A stretch of DNA of 29,072 nt, taken from the NCBI GenBank assembly GCA_039028975.1, contig JBCCHB010000191.1, positions 1 through 29,072 of the forward strand, in the 5' to 3' direction. The first letter of the stretch is position 1. Every line of letters starts with the position of its first letter. Below the pieces are notes generated by a model. The model searched no databases and was not told the origin of the DNA. It saw nothing but the letters and a program-made list of their open reading frames with translations. Below are positions 7,685-15,813 of this stretch, piece after piece. The stretch is from JAHBNG01 sp039028975. Its GTDB lineage: Bacteria; Chloroflexota; Anaerolineae; Caldilineales; Caldilineaceae. A program made the position numbers and the translations under genes.

Positions 7685-9154
7685 TTATACTTCATCAAAC
7701 GGATATACCTTGCGCCCCAGCTTTTCAAATGCCAAGGTGCCGGTAATGGGATCATGCACGCTGGGTTCAGAGACGGCAACTATCGCGCCAGCCCATGCTT
7801 CAAACCCCGCGCGAAAATGAGCCGTTGACTTAACGCCGATATAGCGCATCTGTTGCGGCACTAGTCCTAGTGTACGCGCAAAAGCGGTGTCGAAGGGCTG
7901 TTCACGCTTGGTCACCAATAGGACATGGATGCCATCCTGCACGATGTGAGCCGATGGCCCCATGTCGCCCGCCAACCCGGCATTCCGTGGACCGTCATAG
8001 CGAAAATGACCGTCAGAGAGGGCAACCACCTCCGCCCGCATGTCAATGGGTTCACCCTGCATTGGAGATGATTTGCCACCTACCTTGAGCGCACACATTT
8101 CGCCGACACCTGCCTGCTGGCACTGGTCCACCGCCTCTGGATCGACAATGTAGAGCAGACAGGCATCCTGCAGACCCGCCTCGATAAAGGTACGCAACAT
8201 CCCCGTACTGTCGGAAGGGGAGCCACCGCCTGGATTGTCGTTGCGGTCGGCAAAGATCACCGGAAAGTTTCCTGCTGTCCCTACTTGCGTGAGGGCCTCT
8301 TGGGTTGAAGGCATGGGTGTATGCCAATCGGCACGGCGTTCCCAAATCCACGCGCCCAGTTCATCTGCATAGCGTTGGGCCAACACTTGATCGTTGTCAG
8401 CGACAATATAGACGGATGCGCCCATATCGGGGACATCTGCCAAAGGATAGCAGGTGGAAAGCGAGCCGCATATCACGTTGGGCTGCTCTTCAATCCGATG
8501 TAGTGCGGCAATCGCTTCGCGCATAGGTGAATGCGCTGTCACCTGGTTCATTCCCCATACCAGCGGCACTTGATGCAGGGCCATGGTTGGGCGCAGACCT
8601 TCTTTGACTATGCCTACCAGCACATCCGCACATTCGCGACCGCGCGCCGCCTGATCTACCTCTGGGTAGGTCTCACGACCGATAAGCACATCAGCCTTCT
8701 CCACCATCCGCTGCGAAACGTTGGCGTGAATATCTAGCTGTGCCAGAATCGGCACCGTTGGCCCGACAAGGTCACGGACAGCCGCGAGGATGTGCCCCTC
8801 TCCATCATCAATTCCTTCGGCTACCATAGAGCCGTGTAACTCAAGCAGCACGCCGTCGACTGGCCCTGCAGCCGCCATGCGTTCCAACATCTCATTTAGA
8901 ATTGCATCGAAGATGGAGCGCGGCGTCGGCGCACTCGGCTGCGGATTGGCATAGAGGGTGGGAATTAGGTCAAAGCCGTGGGCTTCAGCACCCGCCATGA
9001 AGCCACCGATGGGTGAATTGGTGTTGTGGAATTTATCAAGCAGAGCATCACCACGTAGAAAACCGAAACGTTCGTTGTGATAGTTGTCCCAGGTGGTGGG
9101 AACGGTGGTAAAGGTGCTGGTTTCGTGACAGAAAGCACCGGTTAGGATACGCAT
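7685..9154 (-). CDS. M81 family metallopeptidase (MlrC / microcystinase C-like, DUF1485)
   Basis: This 489-residue protein belongs to the M81/MlrC family, predicted metal-dependent hydrolases named after the enzyme that degrades linearised microcystin. Family landmarks are HETSTF at residues 10-15, LHGSMV at 106-111 and LDIHANVS at 140-147, where the Asp and His residues are likely metal ligands. There is also an RETYPEVD segment near 160. A five-codon longer start at 9169 exists, but GGAG lies nine bases before the ATG at 9152-9154, and the family normally begins MRI, so the shorter start is chosen. It lacks a signal peptide and should be cytosolic. It lies 46 bases downstream of the DapA-family gene in the same direction. 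The true substrate may be a small peptide or amide rather than microcystin. Confidence 0.88.
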   Translation of the reverse strand: MRILTGAFCHETSTFTTVPTTWDNYHNERFGFLRGDALLDKFHNTNSPIGGFMAGAEAHGFDLIPTLYANPQPSAPTPRSIFDAILNEMLERMAAAGPVDGVLLELHGSMVAEGIDDGEGHILAAVRDLVGPTVPILAQLDIHANVSQRMVEKADVLIGRETYPEVDQAARGRECADVLVGIVKEGLRPTMALHQVPLVWGMNQVTAHSPMREAIAALHRIEEQPNVICGSLSTCYPLADVPDMGASVYIVADNDQVLAQRYADELGAWIWERRADWHTPMPSTQEALTQVGTAGNFPVIFADRNDNPGGGSPSDSTGMLRTFIEAGLQDACLLYIVDPEAVDQCQQAGVGEMCALKVGGKSSPMQGEPIDMRAEVVALSDGHFRYDGPRNAGLAGDMGPSAHIVQDGIHVLLVTKREQPFDTAFARTLGLVPQQMRYIGVKSTAHFRAGFEAWAGAIVAVSEPSVHDPITGTLAFEKLGRKVYPFDEV

Positions 9155-9200
9155 GGGGTTTTTCTCCATAGGCTTGAAATGATGTACAGCACCGAGCTCC

Positions 9201-10109
9201 CTAACTGTACTCTGGTAGGAATGATTTTACGGTTTCGAAGGCGCGTTCTGCTTCCTCGTCGGCCATAGGCGTCTTGGGTGGTGCGACCCATTTTCCCATC
9301 AGACCGAGACGGCTTAGCACGGCCTTGCCTGCGGCGGGTATGAACGCGTGTAGCTCCCGTAACGAGGCAGCGAAGGCATTCGCCTCATGCTGGGCAGCGA
9401 ATCCGACCTGATATTCTCTCTTTTGCCAGGCATCGTAAATGCGCGCTGTCAATTGAGGTGCCACACCAGGCATCAGACCGGTCGTAGCGCAGACACCGGC
9501 GTCGAGTAAGTGAAGAAAGAAAGTCTCGCCACCAACCACCACGCGGAAGTCGGCATCAGGCCCAAGGGCCGTGAGGTATGCGAGCGTATTGGCTGGGTTT
9601 CCAGAGCTGTCTTTGGTCCCTTGTACGCCAACGTCTCGCAGGCGCGGGATGGTCGCTGGCTCTACTGCGACCCCAGTCATGATGGGAATGTTGTAGAGCA
9701 TAACGGGAAGAGGTGAGACTTCGACCAGATCGGCAAAAAAGGAGACGATCTCATCCTGGGTCATAGGAGAATAGAAAGGCGGGTTGACCAAAATGCCGTC
9801 GGCACCCAAATCTGCGGCGGCTCTGGCCTGATCGTGGGAGCGCTGAACGTTGGGCTGGCCACAGCCAACGATCACAGGCGCTTGAGCGCCGATTTCGTCG
9901 ACAACGGCTCGGATTGCTACTCCCCTTTGATCGTCATCGATCCCTGCGAATTCGCCGGACGTACCGAGCACGACTACCCCCTGTGACCCGTAGTCGATTG
10001 CTCGTCGAGCGGTCTTGCGCATGGCCTCCTGGTCGACCGTCAAATCTTTGTTTAAGGCAGTCAATAGAGCGGGGATACTGCCTCGAAGGCTCTCCTGGAA
10101 AGGTGTCAT
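9201..10109 (-). CDS. Dihydrodipicolinate synthase / N-acetylneuraminate lyase (DapA) family protein
   Basis: This 302-residue cytosolic TIM-barrel protein belongs to the class I aldolases that form a Schiff base with pyruvate or a 2-keto acid. The Schiff-base lysine is K166 (GTKDSSG), the catalytic tyrosine is Y139 (LYNIP), and the carboxylate-binding loop is GTSGE at 49-53, slightly different from the GTTGE of true DapA. Together with its catabolic neighbours this argues for a lyase, deaminase or dehydratase acting on a keto acid rather than lysine synthesis. The start is supported by AAAGGAG about nine bases upstream. It sits between the enolase gene upstream (51-base gap) and the M81 gene downstream. 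Known catabolic members include keto-sugar-acid aldolases and the hydroxyproline-pathway deaminase. Confidence 0.9.
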   Translation of the reverse strand: MTPFQESLRGSIPALLTALNKDLTVDQEAMRKTARRAIDYGSQGVVVLGTSGEFAGIDDDQRGVAIRAVVDEIGAQAPVIVGCGQPNVQRSHDQARAAADLGADGILVNPPFYSPMTQDEIVSFFADLVEVSPLPVMLYNIPIMTGVAVEPATIPRLRDVGVQGTKDSSGNPANTLAYLTALGPDADFRVVVGGETFFLHLLDAGVCATTGLMPGVAPQLTARIYDAWQKREYQVGFAAQHEANAFAASLRELHAFIPAAGKAVLSRLGLMGKWVAPPKTPMADEEAERAFETVKSFLPEYS

Positions 10110-10160
10110 TGAGCGTCATCTCCTTTGGCGTACGGTTAATCGCCATATTCCTCAATATGC

Positions 10161-11345
10161 TTAGAAAATATCCGAAACCTCAATGCAATAGGCATCAATC
10201 TGCTGCGGATCCAATGTGATGCCAAGTCCTGCCCCATCGGGAACAGGCAGGCAGCCGTCATCATCAAGTGGCAATGAAAACCGCTCATCGTCAGAGCCGA
10301 TCAGCATGGGACCATGCAGGCCCAGTTCAGTAAATTCAACGGCGTCCTGCATCCCAATGGCCGAAGCCAAATGTAATTTGGCCGCAATCTTCGGTCCAAT
10401 GCCAAAGGCTGTACCCAGTACGCAGGTTAATCCAGCGGACTCTGCAATGGCAGCAATCTTCATGGAATTTAACAATCCACCGGCTTTGGCAATCTTGATG
10501 TTCAAGACATCAGCCGCTTCGGCTCGCACAATCGCCTCGGCGTCATGAACGCTAAAACAGCTCTCATCGGCTTCAATTGGAATGTTCACGCCGCAACGAA
10601 CTCCGGCCATACCAGGCAAATCCCAATAATCGACCGGTTGCTCCAAAAGCTCCAGGCCAACATCATAGGTTTCCGCCAGTCGGCACAGTTCGATGGCCTC
10701 GTCTACAGAGTAACCGCGATTGGCATCGGCCCGAAGAGAAACCCCCGGCCCGACGGCCTCTCGTATGGCGCGTAGACGGTCCGCATCTTGTTTCGGATCA
10801 CCACCGATCTTTGGTTTGAATGCCCGCACGCCTTTTGCCATGTATTTCAGGCATTCATTGGCCATGTCATCAGGTGCCCCGCCCGCAATCTCAACGGCCA
10901 CAGTAACGCGCTCAAGCTGGCGGCCGCCGAGAAATTCGCATACGCTTTGGTTCTGAGCTTTGGCCACAAGATCGTGCAGGGCCAAATCAATTCCGGATTT
11001 AGCCGAGCTGTTTTCCCGATAGTCGATTAGATCCAGCAGGGATTGAATCTCACCAGGCTCTTTGCCCACGAGTTGCGGACCGAGATAGTCATTGATGGCA
11101 AAGTAGATGGATTCAAGGGTTTGGCCAAAGAAGCCAATATCCGCGGGGGCTTCGCCGATACCGCCCAGTCCCTCATCTGTTTCGATAAAGACCAGCAGGT
11201 ATTCCAAAATGGGCGATGGCCGCTTCGGTGATACCCGACTCAGCTTGCCGCCCCATTCACGTTTGGTGCCGGCCCCTTCTGAGTTGTAGAAAAACTGTGT
11301 TAGTGGAATACGAATCGGTTTGCAAGTAACCCGAGTGATCAACAT
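10161..11345 (-). CDS. Enolase superfamily protein, muconate lactonizing enzyme (MLE) subgroup
   Basis: This 394-residue protein has the capping and barrel domains of the enolase superfamily, which abstract the alpha-proton of a carboxylate substrate using Mg2+. The catalytic KxK is K177-P-K179, the metal ligands are D207 (RADANRG), E235 (LLEQP) and D260, and the lysine across the active site is K284 in NIKIAKAGG. That second lysine places it in the MLE subgroup (cycloisomerases, dipeptide epimerases, N-acylamino acid racemases, betaine epimerases) rather than the mandelate racemase subgroup. It heads a three-gene run with the DapA-family and M81 genes. A second copy of its first 23 codons survives at 23301-23393. 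Its start overlaps a small upstream frame by seven bases. Confidence 0.9.
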   Translation of the reverse strand: MLITRVTCKPIRIPLTQFFYNSEGAGTKREWGGKLSRVSPKRPSPILEYLLVFIETDEGLGGIGEAPADIGFFGQTLESIYFAINDYLGPQLVGKEPGEIQSLLDLIDYRENSSAKSGIDLALHDLVAKAQNQSVCEFLGGRQLERVTVAVEIAGGAPDDMANECLKYMAKGVRAFKPKIGGDPKQDADRLRAIREAVGPGVSLRADANRGYSVDEAIELCRLAETYDVGLELLEQPVDYWDLPGMAGVRCGVNIPIEADESCFSVHDAEAIVRAEAADVLNIKIAKAGGLLNSMKIAAIAESAGLTCVLGTAFGIGPKIAAKLHLASAIGMQDAVEFTELGLHGPMLIGSDDERFSLPLDDDGCLPVPDGAGLGITLDPQQIDAYCIEVSDIF

Positions 11346-11443
11346 AGTCTAAACTCAATTTGGTAATCATCCACTGCCGCGGCATCAACACCGGGTATTG
11401 TATCCAACTTCCAAGCTGTCTGCGCTAATATTTTGTCGCTCAT
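11339..11443 (-). CDS. Possible 34-residue small ORF overlapping the enolase start
   Basis: On the minus strand an ATG at 11441-11443 opens a 34-residue frame (begins MSDKILAQTAWKLD) whose TGA at 11339-11341 overlaps the start of the enolase gene by seven bases, an arrangement that would allow translational coupling. AGGA lies about seven bases before the ATG. The frame is also open further upstream. The predicted peptide is amphipathic, and I recognise no family. It could be a leader peptide, a remnant of a lost upstream gene, or chance. Confidence 0.3.
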   Translation of the reverse strand: MSDKILAQTAWKLDTIPGVDAAAVDDYQIEFRLC

Positions 11444-11656
11444 ATGGCATTCCTGGGAGCTACACCCTAGCCAGATCGATATACTGAGTAAGATCACGTC
11501 AAAAATTGACCAGATCCTTGGAACCCCATATGAGCCTATTTTATTAGGGAAAGATCGAGTATACTATTGGCGAAACCTACATCGGAAATTGCTCAGGAAG
11601 CTCTTGTGTTGGCGGTTGAGCGACCGAAGAGCCAACCAAGAGACCAGGAGACCACT
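11346..11656. promoter_or_regulatory. Divergent intergenic control region
   Basis: This stretch of about 310 bases separates the minus-strand enolase run from the plus-strand PhyH genes, so promoters for both are expected here. For the plus strand, TTGACC at 11506-11511 is followed after 17 bases by TATGAG, a plausible sigma70-like pair. A consensus-like TATACT at 11560-11565 lacks a good -35 box. The ribosome site for the downstream gene is AGGAG at 11646-11650. Apart from the small minus-strand frame at 11339-11443 I see no gene, no clear operator palindrome and no riboswitch. Confidence 0.35.
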
Positions 11657-12694
11657 ATGATCCAAGTTGACCAACTTTCAGAAGTTGCCCCCTCAGCACC
11701 CTCTCACGAAATCCGCAATAAATTTGATGAATACGGCTACATCGTTGTGCGCGGTCTGTTTGACCCAGTCGACGATCTCCAGCCAACCATTGATGAATAT
11801 GCAGCAGTTCTGGACCGTGAGGCCAGGGCTTGGTATGCCGCCGGTGACCTTTCATCTACGTATGACGATCTGCCGTTTGAGGAACGAATGATCAAAGTGA
11901 TGGCCGAAACAGGTGATCGGCTTTACGATTATTTTCGCATCTTCCTTAACCCGCCCAGCGCAACAAAGGCGGATACACCGCTTCATTACGGACCAGCCAT
12001 CTTTGACCTGCTCACCAATGATAAGCTACTTGATGTGATTGAAGCAATTATTGGACCAGAGATCACCGTAAACCCTGTGAACGTGGTGCGCGTAAAACCG
12101 CCAGAACGGTATTTTCCATCCGACAACGATTACCATGTCGGTTTGACGGCAACTTGGTGGCACCAAGATCAAAGCGTCTACTCCGAAGATCTTACCGAGA
12201 TTGATATGCTGACTGTCTGGCTGCCTCTGACGGATGCGGATAAAGATATGGGCTGTTTGCAGGTCGTCCCCGGAAGCCACAAGGGGGATTTATCACTACA
12301 TTGCGCCCATAAAGACCCACATAGAGTCGGTATCCCAGAGATGATGCTGGGTCCCATCAGGCACTATATAGAAACGAAAATTGGCGATGTCCATTTTCAT
12401 CATCGACGGCTGCAGCATGGCTCTTTGCGCAACCTGAGCGATCGCCTCCGCTTTAGTTTCGATCTGCGCTATCAGCCTACCGATCAAGCCTTTGGTCAGA
12501 GTGCCGGTATGCCTGCCCAATCTATGGTACCAGGGTTTATTGCGCGCAGCCCATCAAACCCGGAACAGGAGATGCGTCACTGGCGTGAATGGGCCGACTA
12601 CCAGGAAGCGATGCGCCAACAATTTATGGCCATCGATTGGGATAATCAACACACCGTCAATCAATTTGTTGAGGAGCATCGGTATTGTATTTGA
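11657..12694 (+). CDS. Phytanoyl-CoA dioxygenase (PhyH) family protein, copy 2
   Basis: This 345-residue Fe(II)/2-oxoglutarate oxygenase starts at the ATG at 11657, six bases after AGGAG. The same frame is open 90 bases further upstream, but that part looks non-coding. The fold begins with EYGYIVVRGLF near residues 25-35. The iron ligands are H169-Q-D171 and H254, and R265 is the 2-oxoglutarate anchor at the expected spacing of eleven. It shares WHQD and DLRYQPTDQ with the PhyH protein at 23483-24361 but is otherwise diverged, and it carries a longer insert between the two iron motifs. It is the first plus-strand gene after the divergent control region and is followed by another PhyH gene and an M61 peptidase. 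The substrate is unknown. Confidence 0.92.
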   Translation: MIQVDQLSEVAPSAPSHEIRNKFDEYGYIVVRGLFDPVDDLQPTIDEYAAVLDREARAWYAAGDLSSTYDDLPFEERMIKVMAETGDRLYDYFRIFLNPPSATKADTPLHYGPAIFDLLTNDKLLDVIEAIIGPEITVNPVNVVRVKPPERYFPSDNDYHVGLTATWWHQDQSVYSEDLTEIDMLTVWLPLTDADKDMGCLQVVPGSHKGDLSLHCAHKDPHRVGIPEMMLGPIRHYIETKIGDVHFHHRRLQHGSLRNLSDRLRFSFDLRYQPTDQAFGQSAGMPAQSMVPGFIARSPSNPEQEMRHWREWADYQEAMRQQFMAIDWDNQHTVNQFVEEHRYCI

Positions 12695-12725
12695 TGGGTT
12701 ACATCATAATCCTTAAAGATAGCAT

Positions 12726-12798
12726 CAGTCGACCGCAGTTCAGAAGGCACGCCTCGTGCCGCACATGGACGTGCTCACTTAACGGTTGCGGTCGACTG
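12726..12798. terminator. Long inverted repeat with nested hairpin after PhyH copy 2
   Basis: CAGTCGACCGCA at 12726-12737 is perfectly complementary to TGCGGTCGACTG at 12787-12798, a 12-base stem enclosing 49 bases. Inside it, GGCACG at 12746-12751 pairs with CGTGCC at 12755-12760 across a three-base loop. The outer right arm is followed by GAGTTTTG, a weak T-run. It could work as a terminator, a processing site between the two PhyH genes, or a REP-like element. The right part (GGTTGCGGTCGACTGA, 12784-12799) recurs with one difference at 27770-27785, also just after a gene. Confidence 0.6.
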
Positions 12799-12853
12799 AG
12801 TTTTGTTCAAACAGAGTCCATATCCACAAACAAAGGAAACCAAAGGAAATCTT

Positions 12854-13693
12854 ATGCCTAAGAATCATCACCAACTCTCAGCCGATCAAGTCCAGTCCTT
12901 TCTCGATGATGGCTATTTGATCGTTCCAGGCCTCTTTGACCAGGAAGAGACCGATCTTTTATTGGCCGCGGCCAAAGCAGACACCATTATCCAAGAGAAT
13001 ACCATGGATATTGATGACCGCTCAGGCAAGAAGAGCCAGATAGCCGTCTGGAATCATCCCAGTAACGATATCTGGGGCATGGTTAGCCGCTCCCATCGAG
13101 TTGTGGATGCGATGGAAGCCGTGCTTGGCGGCGAAGTCTATCACTACCATTCGAAGCTGCTCTACAAAGAACCCGAGGTCGGTGGGGCTTGGGAATGGCA
13201 TCAGGATTATGGTTATTGGTACAAGAATGGATGTCTCTTTCCCTATATGGCGAGCTGCTGGATTGCGTTGGACCGCGCCGACAAAAGCAACGGCTGCATG
13301 CAAGTCATTAAGGGTTCTCATCATGCTGGGCGGATTGATCATGGGGTTTATTCAGGCCAGAACTGTGCCGATCCGGAGCGGGTCGAACAACTGCTCAAGA
13401 ACTTTGAGATCGTTTACTGCGAGTTAGAGCCAGGCTCCGCGCTCTTTTTCCACAGCAATACATTGCATCGATCGGATGCCAATACCAGCGACCGCACCCG
13501 TTGGAATCTGATCTGTTGCTACAATGCGGCCCGTAACAATCCCTACAAAGATTTTCCCCATCCCCAATATACACCAATAGAGAAGGTACCCGATACCGCA
13601 CTCAAGGAAAAGGGGTTGAAGTTGAGCGCGTCGTCCGAAGCGTTTTATAAGCCGGACGCGGAGAGTATGGAGCGAGGTCATACGGCCAAATAG
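12854..13693 (+). CDS. Phytanoyl-CoA dioxygenase (PhyH) family protein, copy 3
   Basis: This 279-residue Fe(II)/2-oxoglutarate oxygenase starts at the ATG at 12854, where AAGGA lies about six bases upstream. A longer in-frame start at 12803 lies beside the inverted repeat and is less likely. The fold opens with DDGYLIVPGLF near residues 18-28. The iron ligands are H116-Q-D118 (WEWHQDYGYWY) and H205, with R216 as the 2-oxoglutarate anchor. The aromatic-rich segment after HQD and the KGSHHAGRIDHG segment resemble PhyH members acting on polar small molecules, but no specific substrate can be named. It is only distantly related to copy 2 beside it, so the pair is not a recent tandem duplication. 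The M61 peptidase follows 122 bases downstream on the same strand. Confidence 0.92.
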   Translation: MPKNHHQLSADQVQSFLDDGYLIVPGLFDQEETDLLLAAAKADTIIQENTMDIDDRSGKKSQIAVWNHPSNDIWGMVSRSHRVVDAMEAVLGGEVYHYHSKLLYKEPEVGGAWEWHQDYGYWYKNGCLFPYMASCWIALDRADKSNGCMQVIKGSHHAGRIDHGVYSGQNCADPERVEQLLKNFEIVYCELEPGSALFFHSNTLHRSDANTSDRTRWNLICCYNAARNNPYKDFPHPQYTPIEKVPDTALKEKGLKLSASSEAFYKPDAESMERGHTAK

Positions 13694-13695
13694 CT

Positions 13696-13791
13696 TGTCC
13701 GGAGTTCAACCATAGAATTATTGCCCAATCTCTACAAGATGTCTCTGGTCTCGCAAAATATATTGATGAATTTGCAGAAGCTGGCGTCTAG
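13696..13791 (+). pseudogene. Possible 3' remnant of a luciferase-like (LLM) oxidoreductase gene
   Basis: Between copy 3 of PhyH and the M61 peptidase, the frame from 13696 to the TAG at 13789-13791 reads as 31 residues without a start codon. It includes SLQDVSGLAKYIDEFAEAGV, which looks like the C-terminal barrel helix of luciferase-like flavin oxidoreductases. The stretch is too short to be sure. There is no ribosome site and the remainder of such a gene is absent. Confidence 0.25.
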
Positions 13792-13815
13792 TATCACCAA
13801 AACAGAGGAGCCGCT

Positions 13816-15462
13816 ATGACACGCAAGCTATTGAGAAACATTTTCTTGACTATCCTTGGCATACTGGTGTTGACCATCGTTTATGCCATCGCGACCTATA
13901 ATTTTGTTGCGAATGACGCTCCAACCGCTTATTCCGTCACAATTCAAGATGATGATTGGCGCACGGCCTATATCGAAGCAGAGTTTGTTCTGCAGGATCG
14001 CATTCTCTTGATGGGACATCTAACACCGGCTCAATTCTATGGGCCGTTCGTCAAGAATCTACGCGTGACGGACCAGAACGGCACTGCGCTGCAGGTGCGA
14101 CCATGCGCGATGTGGTGGGTCTTTGCCTGCAATCGCTGGAAAGGGTGGGAGGCGGGCCGCAAATGGTTAATTGATGCTAGACCGGGCGATGCTGTGACCC
14201 TGACGTATGAGATCGCCATCAATCATGAAACAGTGGATGGCTTCCCCGGTGGAATAGATACATCCGCCTTTGTGACCGATTGGGGTATCTTTTCAACGGG
14301 ACGCACCCTATTTGTGATGAATGGGCAAGCGCGCTTTCCCCAAGCCGCGGCAATGTTACCCTGGCTAGTGGGACGTGGCCTGCCAGCGGCAGACAGTCGC
14401 CAAAACGTTGCCGTCACGTTTGATTTGCCAGACGGTTGGTTGGCAACCGTTCCCTGGTCTCAATCGGCAGATGATGCCCAAACCTACATTGCGCGAGATT
14501 TATATGACCTGGTTGAATCTATGATGTTTATGGGGAAACATCGTGAGGTAACGACGCGCCAAGGGGATACAGAAGTTGTTTGGGTATTTGCCGGTGATGA
14601 GATCTTGGCTGAGCAGGAGCAGCTTGCCCGAGCCGCGGATAGCTTTTTCAACCACTATACGGAGCTGATGGGCGGTCTGCCTCAAACCGCTGAAGGCGAG
14701 CCCTTTCCTAAAGTCGCGGTGATCGTTACATCCGGTCCGCTGACCGATGGTGAAGTGATTGATCGCAATATCGCCCTGGTCTTTGCCCCAGGATCCGACA
14801 TCTACGGCTTCAATGAACTGGATATCGGCACCGAGGTGCTTCAGGTATCGCCGATTCATCTGGTCGCGCATGAGTTCTTTCACCTGTGGAATGGCAAGAC
14901 CATCGACAGCGGGGCGGAGGGCGAATGGTTTGGTGAAGGCTTAACCGATTACCAGACGATTCGCGCGCTGCACAAGTTTGGATACTTTGATGAGGCGACC
15001 TGCTTTGACTTTTTTCGTGAACACTACCGGCTGTATGTGACCAACTCAGGCTATGGTAGTGTCTCGATCCAAGAGGCTGGGGAGAACAAAAACACCTATC
15101 GCGGTCTAGTTTATGGTGGCGGTATGTTTGTGGGTATGGTGCTTGATCTGATCATTCGACACGAGACCGCAAACCAAAAGAGCATCGATGATCTTATGGC
15201 CGCATTGTTTGAGCAATATGGAGGTACAGGTGAACTCTTCTCGACGGCTGATGTTCAAGCACTGGCCGAAGAGTTAAGCGGTGTAGACTTGGATGACTTC
15301 TTTAGTCGTTACGTTACGGGCACAGAGTCGATTCCCATTGCTAAGTATGCACCTTATGCAGGCTTACAGGCGGAGATCAGCGGTTCGCAACTTGCATTGG
15401 CTCGCAAGCCGGAGATGACGGACTCTGAACGGGCGATTTATAGGGGTATATTTGGGCCTTAA
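13816..15462 (+). CDS. M61-like (glycyl aminopeptidase-type) membrane-anchored metallopeptidase
   Basis: This 548-residue protein begins with a single hydrophobic segment at residues 8-30, preceded by basic residues, and should be exported and held in the membrane by an uncleaved anchor. The central domain has the gluzincin zinc site HEFFH (H352, E353, H356) in the form HEFFHLWNGKTI, with the third ligand E374 in EWFGEGLTDYQ, the M61 family pattern. A beta-rich N-terminal domain (about 40-250) and a helical C-terminal domain flank it. Length matches the family, though a C-terminal PDZ domain seen in some members is absent. AGAGGAG lies about five bases before the start. Family members release N-terminal residues, with a preference for Gly or Ala, from peptides. 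It may supply amino acids to the catabolic enzymes around it. Confidence 0.88.
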   Translation: MTRKLLRNIFLTILGILVLTIVYAIATYNFVANDAPTAYSVTIQDDDWRTAYIEAEFVLQDRILLMGHLTPAQFYGPFVKNLRVTDQNGTALQVRPCAMWWVFACNRWKGWEAGRKWLIDARPGDAVTLTYEIAINHETVDGFPGGIDTSAFVTDWGIFSTGRTLFVMNGQARFPQAAAMLPWLVGRGLPAADSRQNVAVTFDLPDGWLATVPWSQSADDAQTYIARDLYDLVESMMFMGKHREVTTRQGDTEVVWVFAGDEILAEQEQLARAADSFFNHYTELMGGLPQTAEGEPFPKVAVIVTSGPLTDGEVIDRNIALVFAPGSDIYGFNELDIGTEVLQVSPIHLVAHEFFHLWNGKTIDSGAEGEWFGEGLTDYQTIRALHKFGYFDEATCFDFFREHYRLYVTNSGYGSVSIQEAGENKNTYRGLVYGGGMFVGMVLDLIIRHETANQKSIDDLMAALFEQYGGTGELFSTADVQALAEELSGVDLDDFFSRYVTGTESIPIAKYAPYAGLQAEISGSQLALARKPEMTDSERAIYRGIFGP

Positions 15463-15813
15463 CTTGTAGTTATTCACTCCCCGATGTAGACTGAGCTTAT
15501 CGAAGGAGAACCCAGCTTCGTGAATGCAGGGAAGGGGTAAAAACGGCGTCAACCCACCTTTTGCCGAAGCATAGCCCTGTCGGGGGAAGGTGATACGCCC
15601 CAAGCTGGTCGGATAAATCGACCGGCCCGGATATTAGACAATAGTTTGTCGATTTTGCTGAGTGAGTGCCTACATATTTACGTCTTCGCTGAAGCTCGGA
15701 ACGGCGCCACAAATAATGCCTTGCGGACCCGTCGATGCAACGTTGTTTCGCTATGCCGCTTTGCAACCACTTCATGAACTACCAAACTGTTGTCGATGAT
15801 GTTAAGTAATCGC
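15463..15813. other. Gene-free gap between converging genes, with short repeats
   Basis: This 351-base region separates the M61 gene from the convergent FAD oxidoreductase gene. It holds ACTGAGCTTATCGAAGG at 15490-15506, which resembles an intergenic REP-like word found in many bacterial genomes. It also holds a small hairpin, GGTCG at 15607-15611 pairing with CGACC at 15619-15623 over a seven-base loop. No reading frame here looks genuine and no classic terminator with a T-run is evident. Confidence 0.45.

Noticed and set aside
15497..15775. 92-residue Arg/Ser-rich frame in the convergent gap
   Set aside because: No ribosome site, biased composition and no family pattern; more likely intergenic sequence with repeats.
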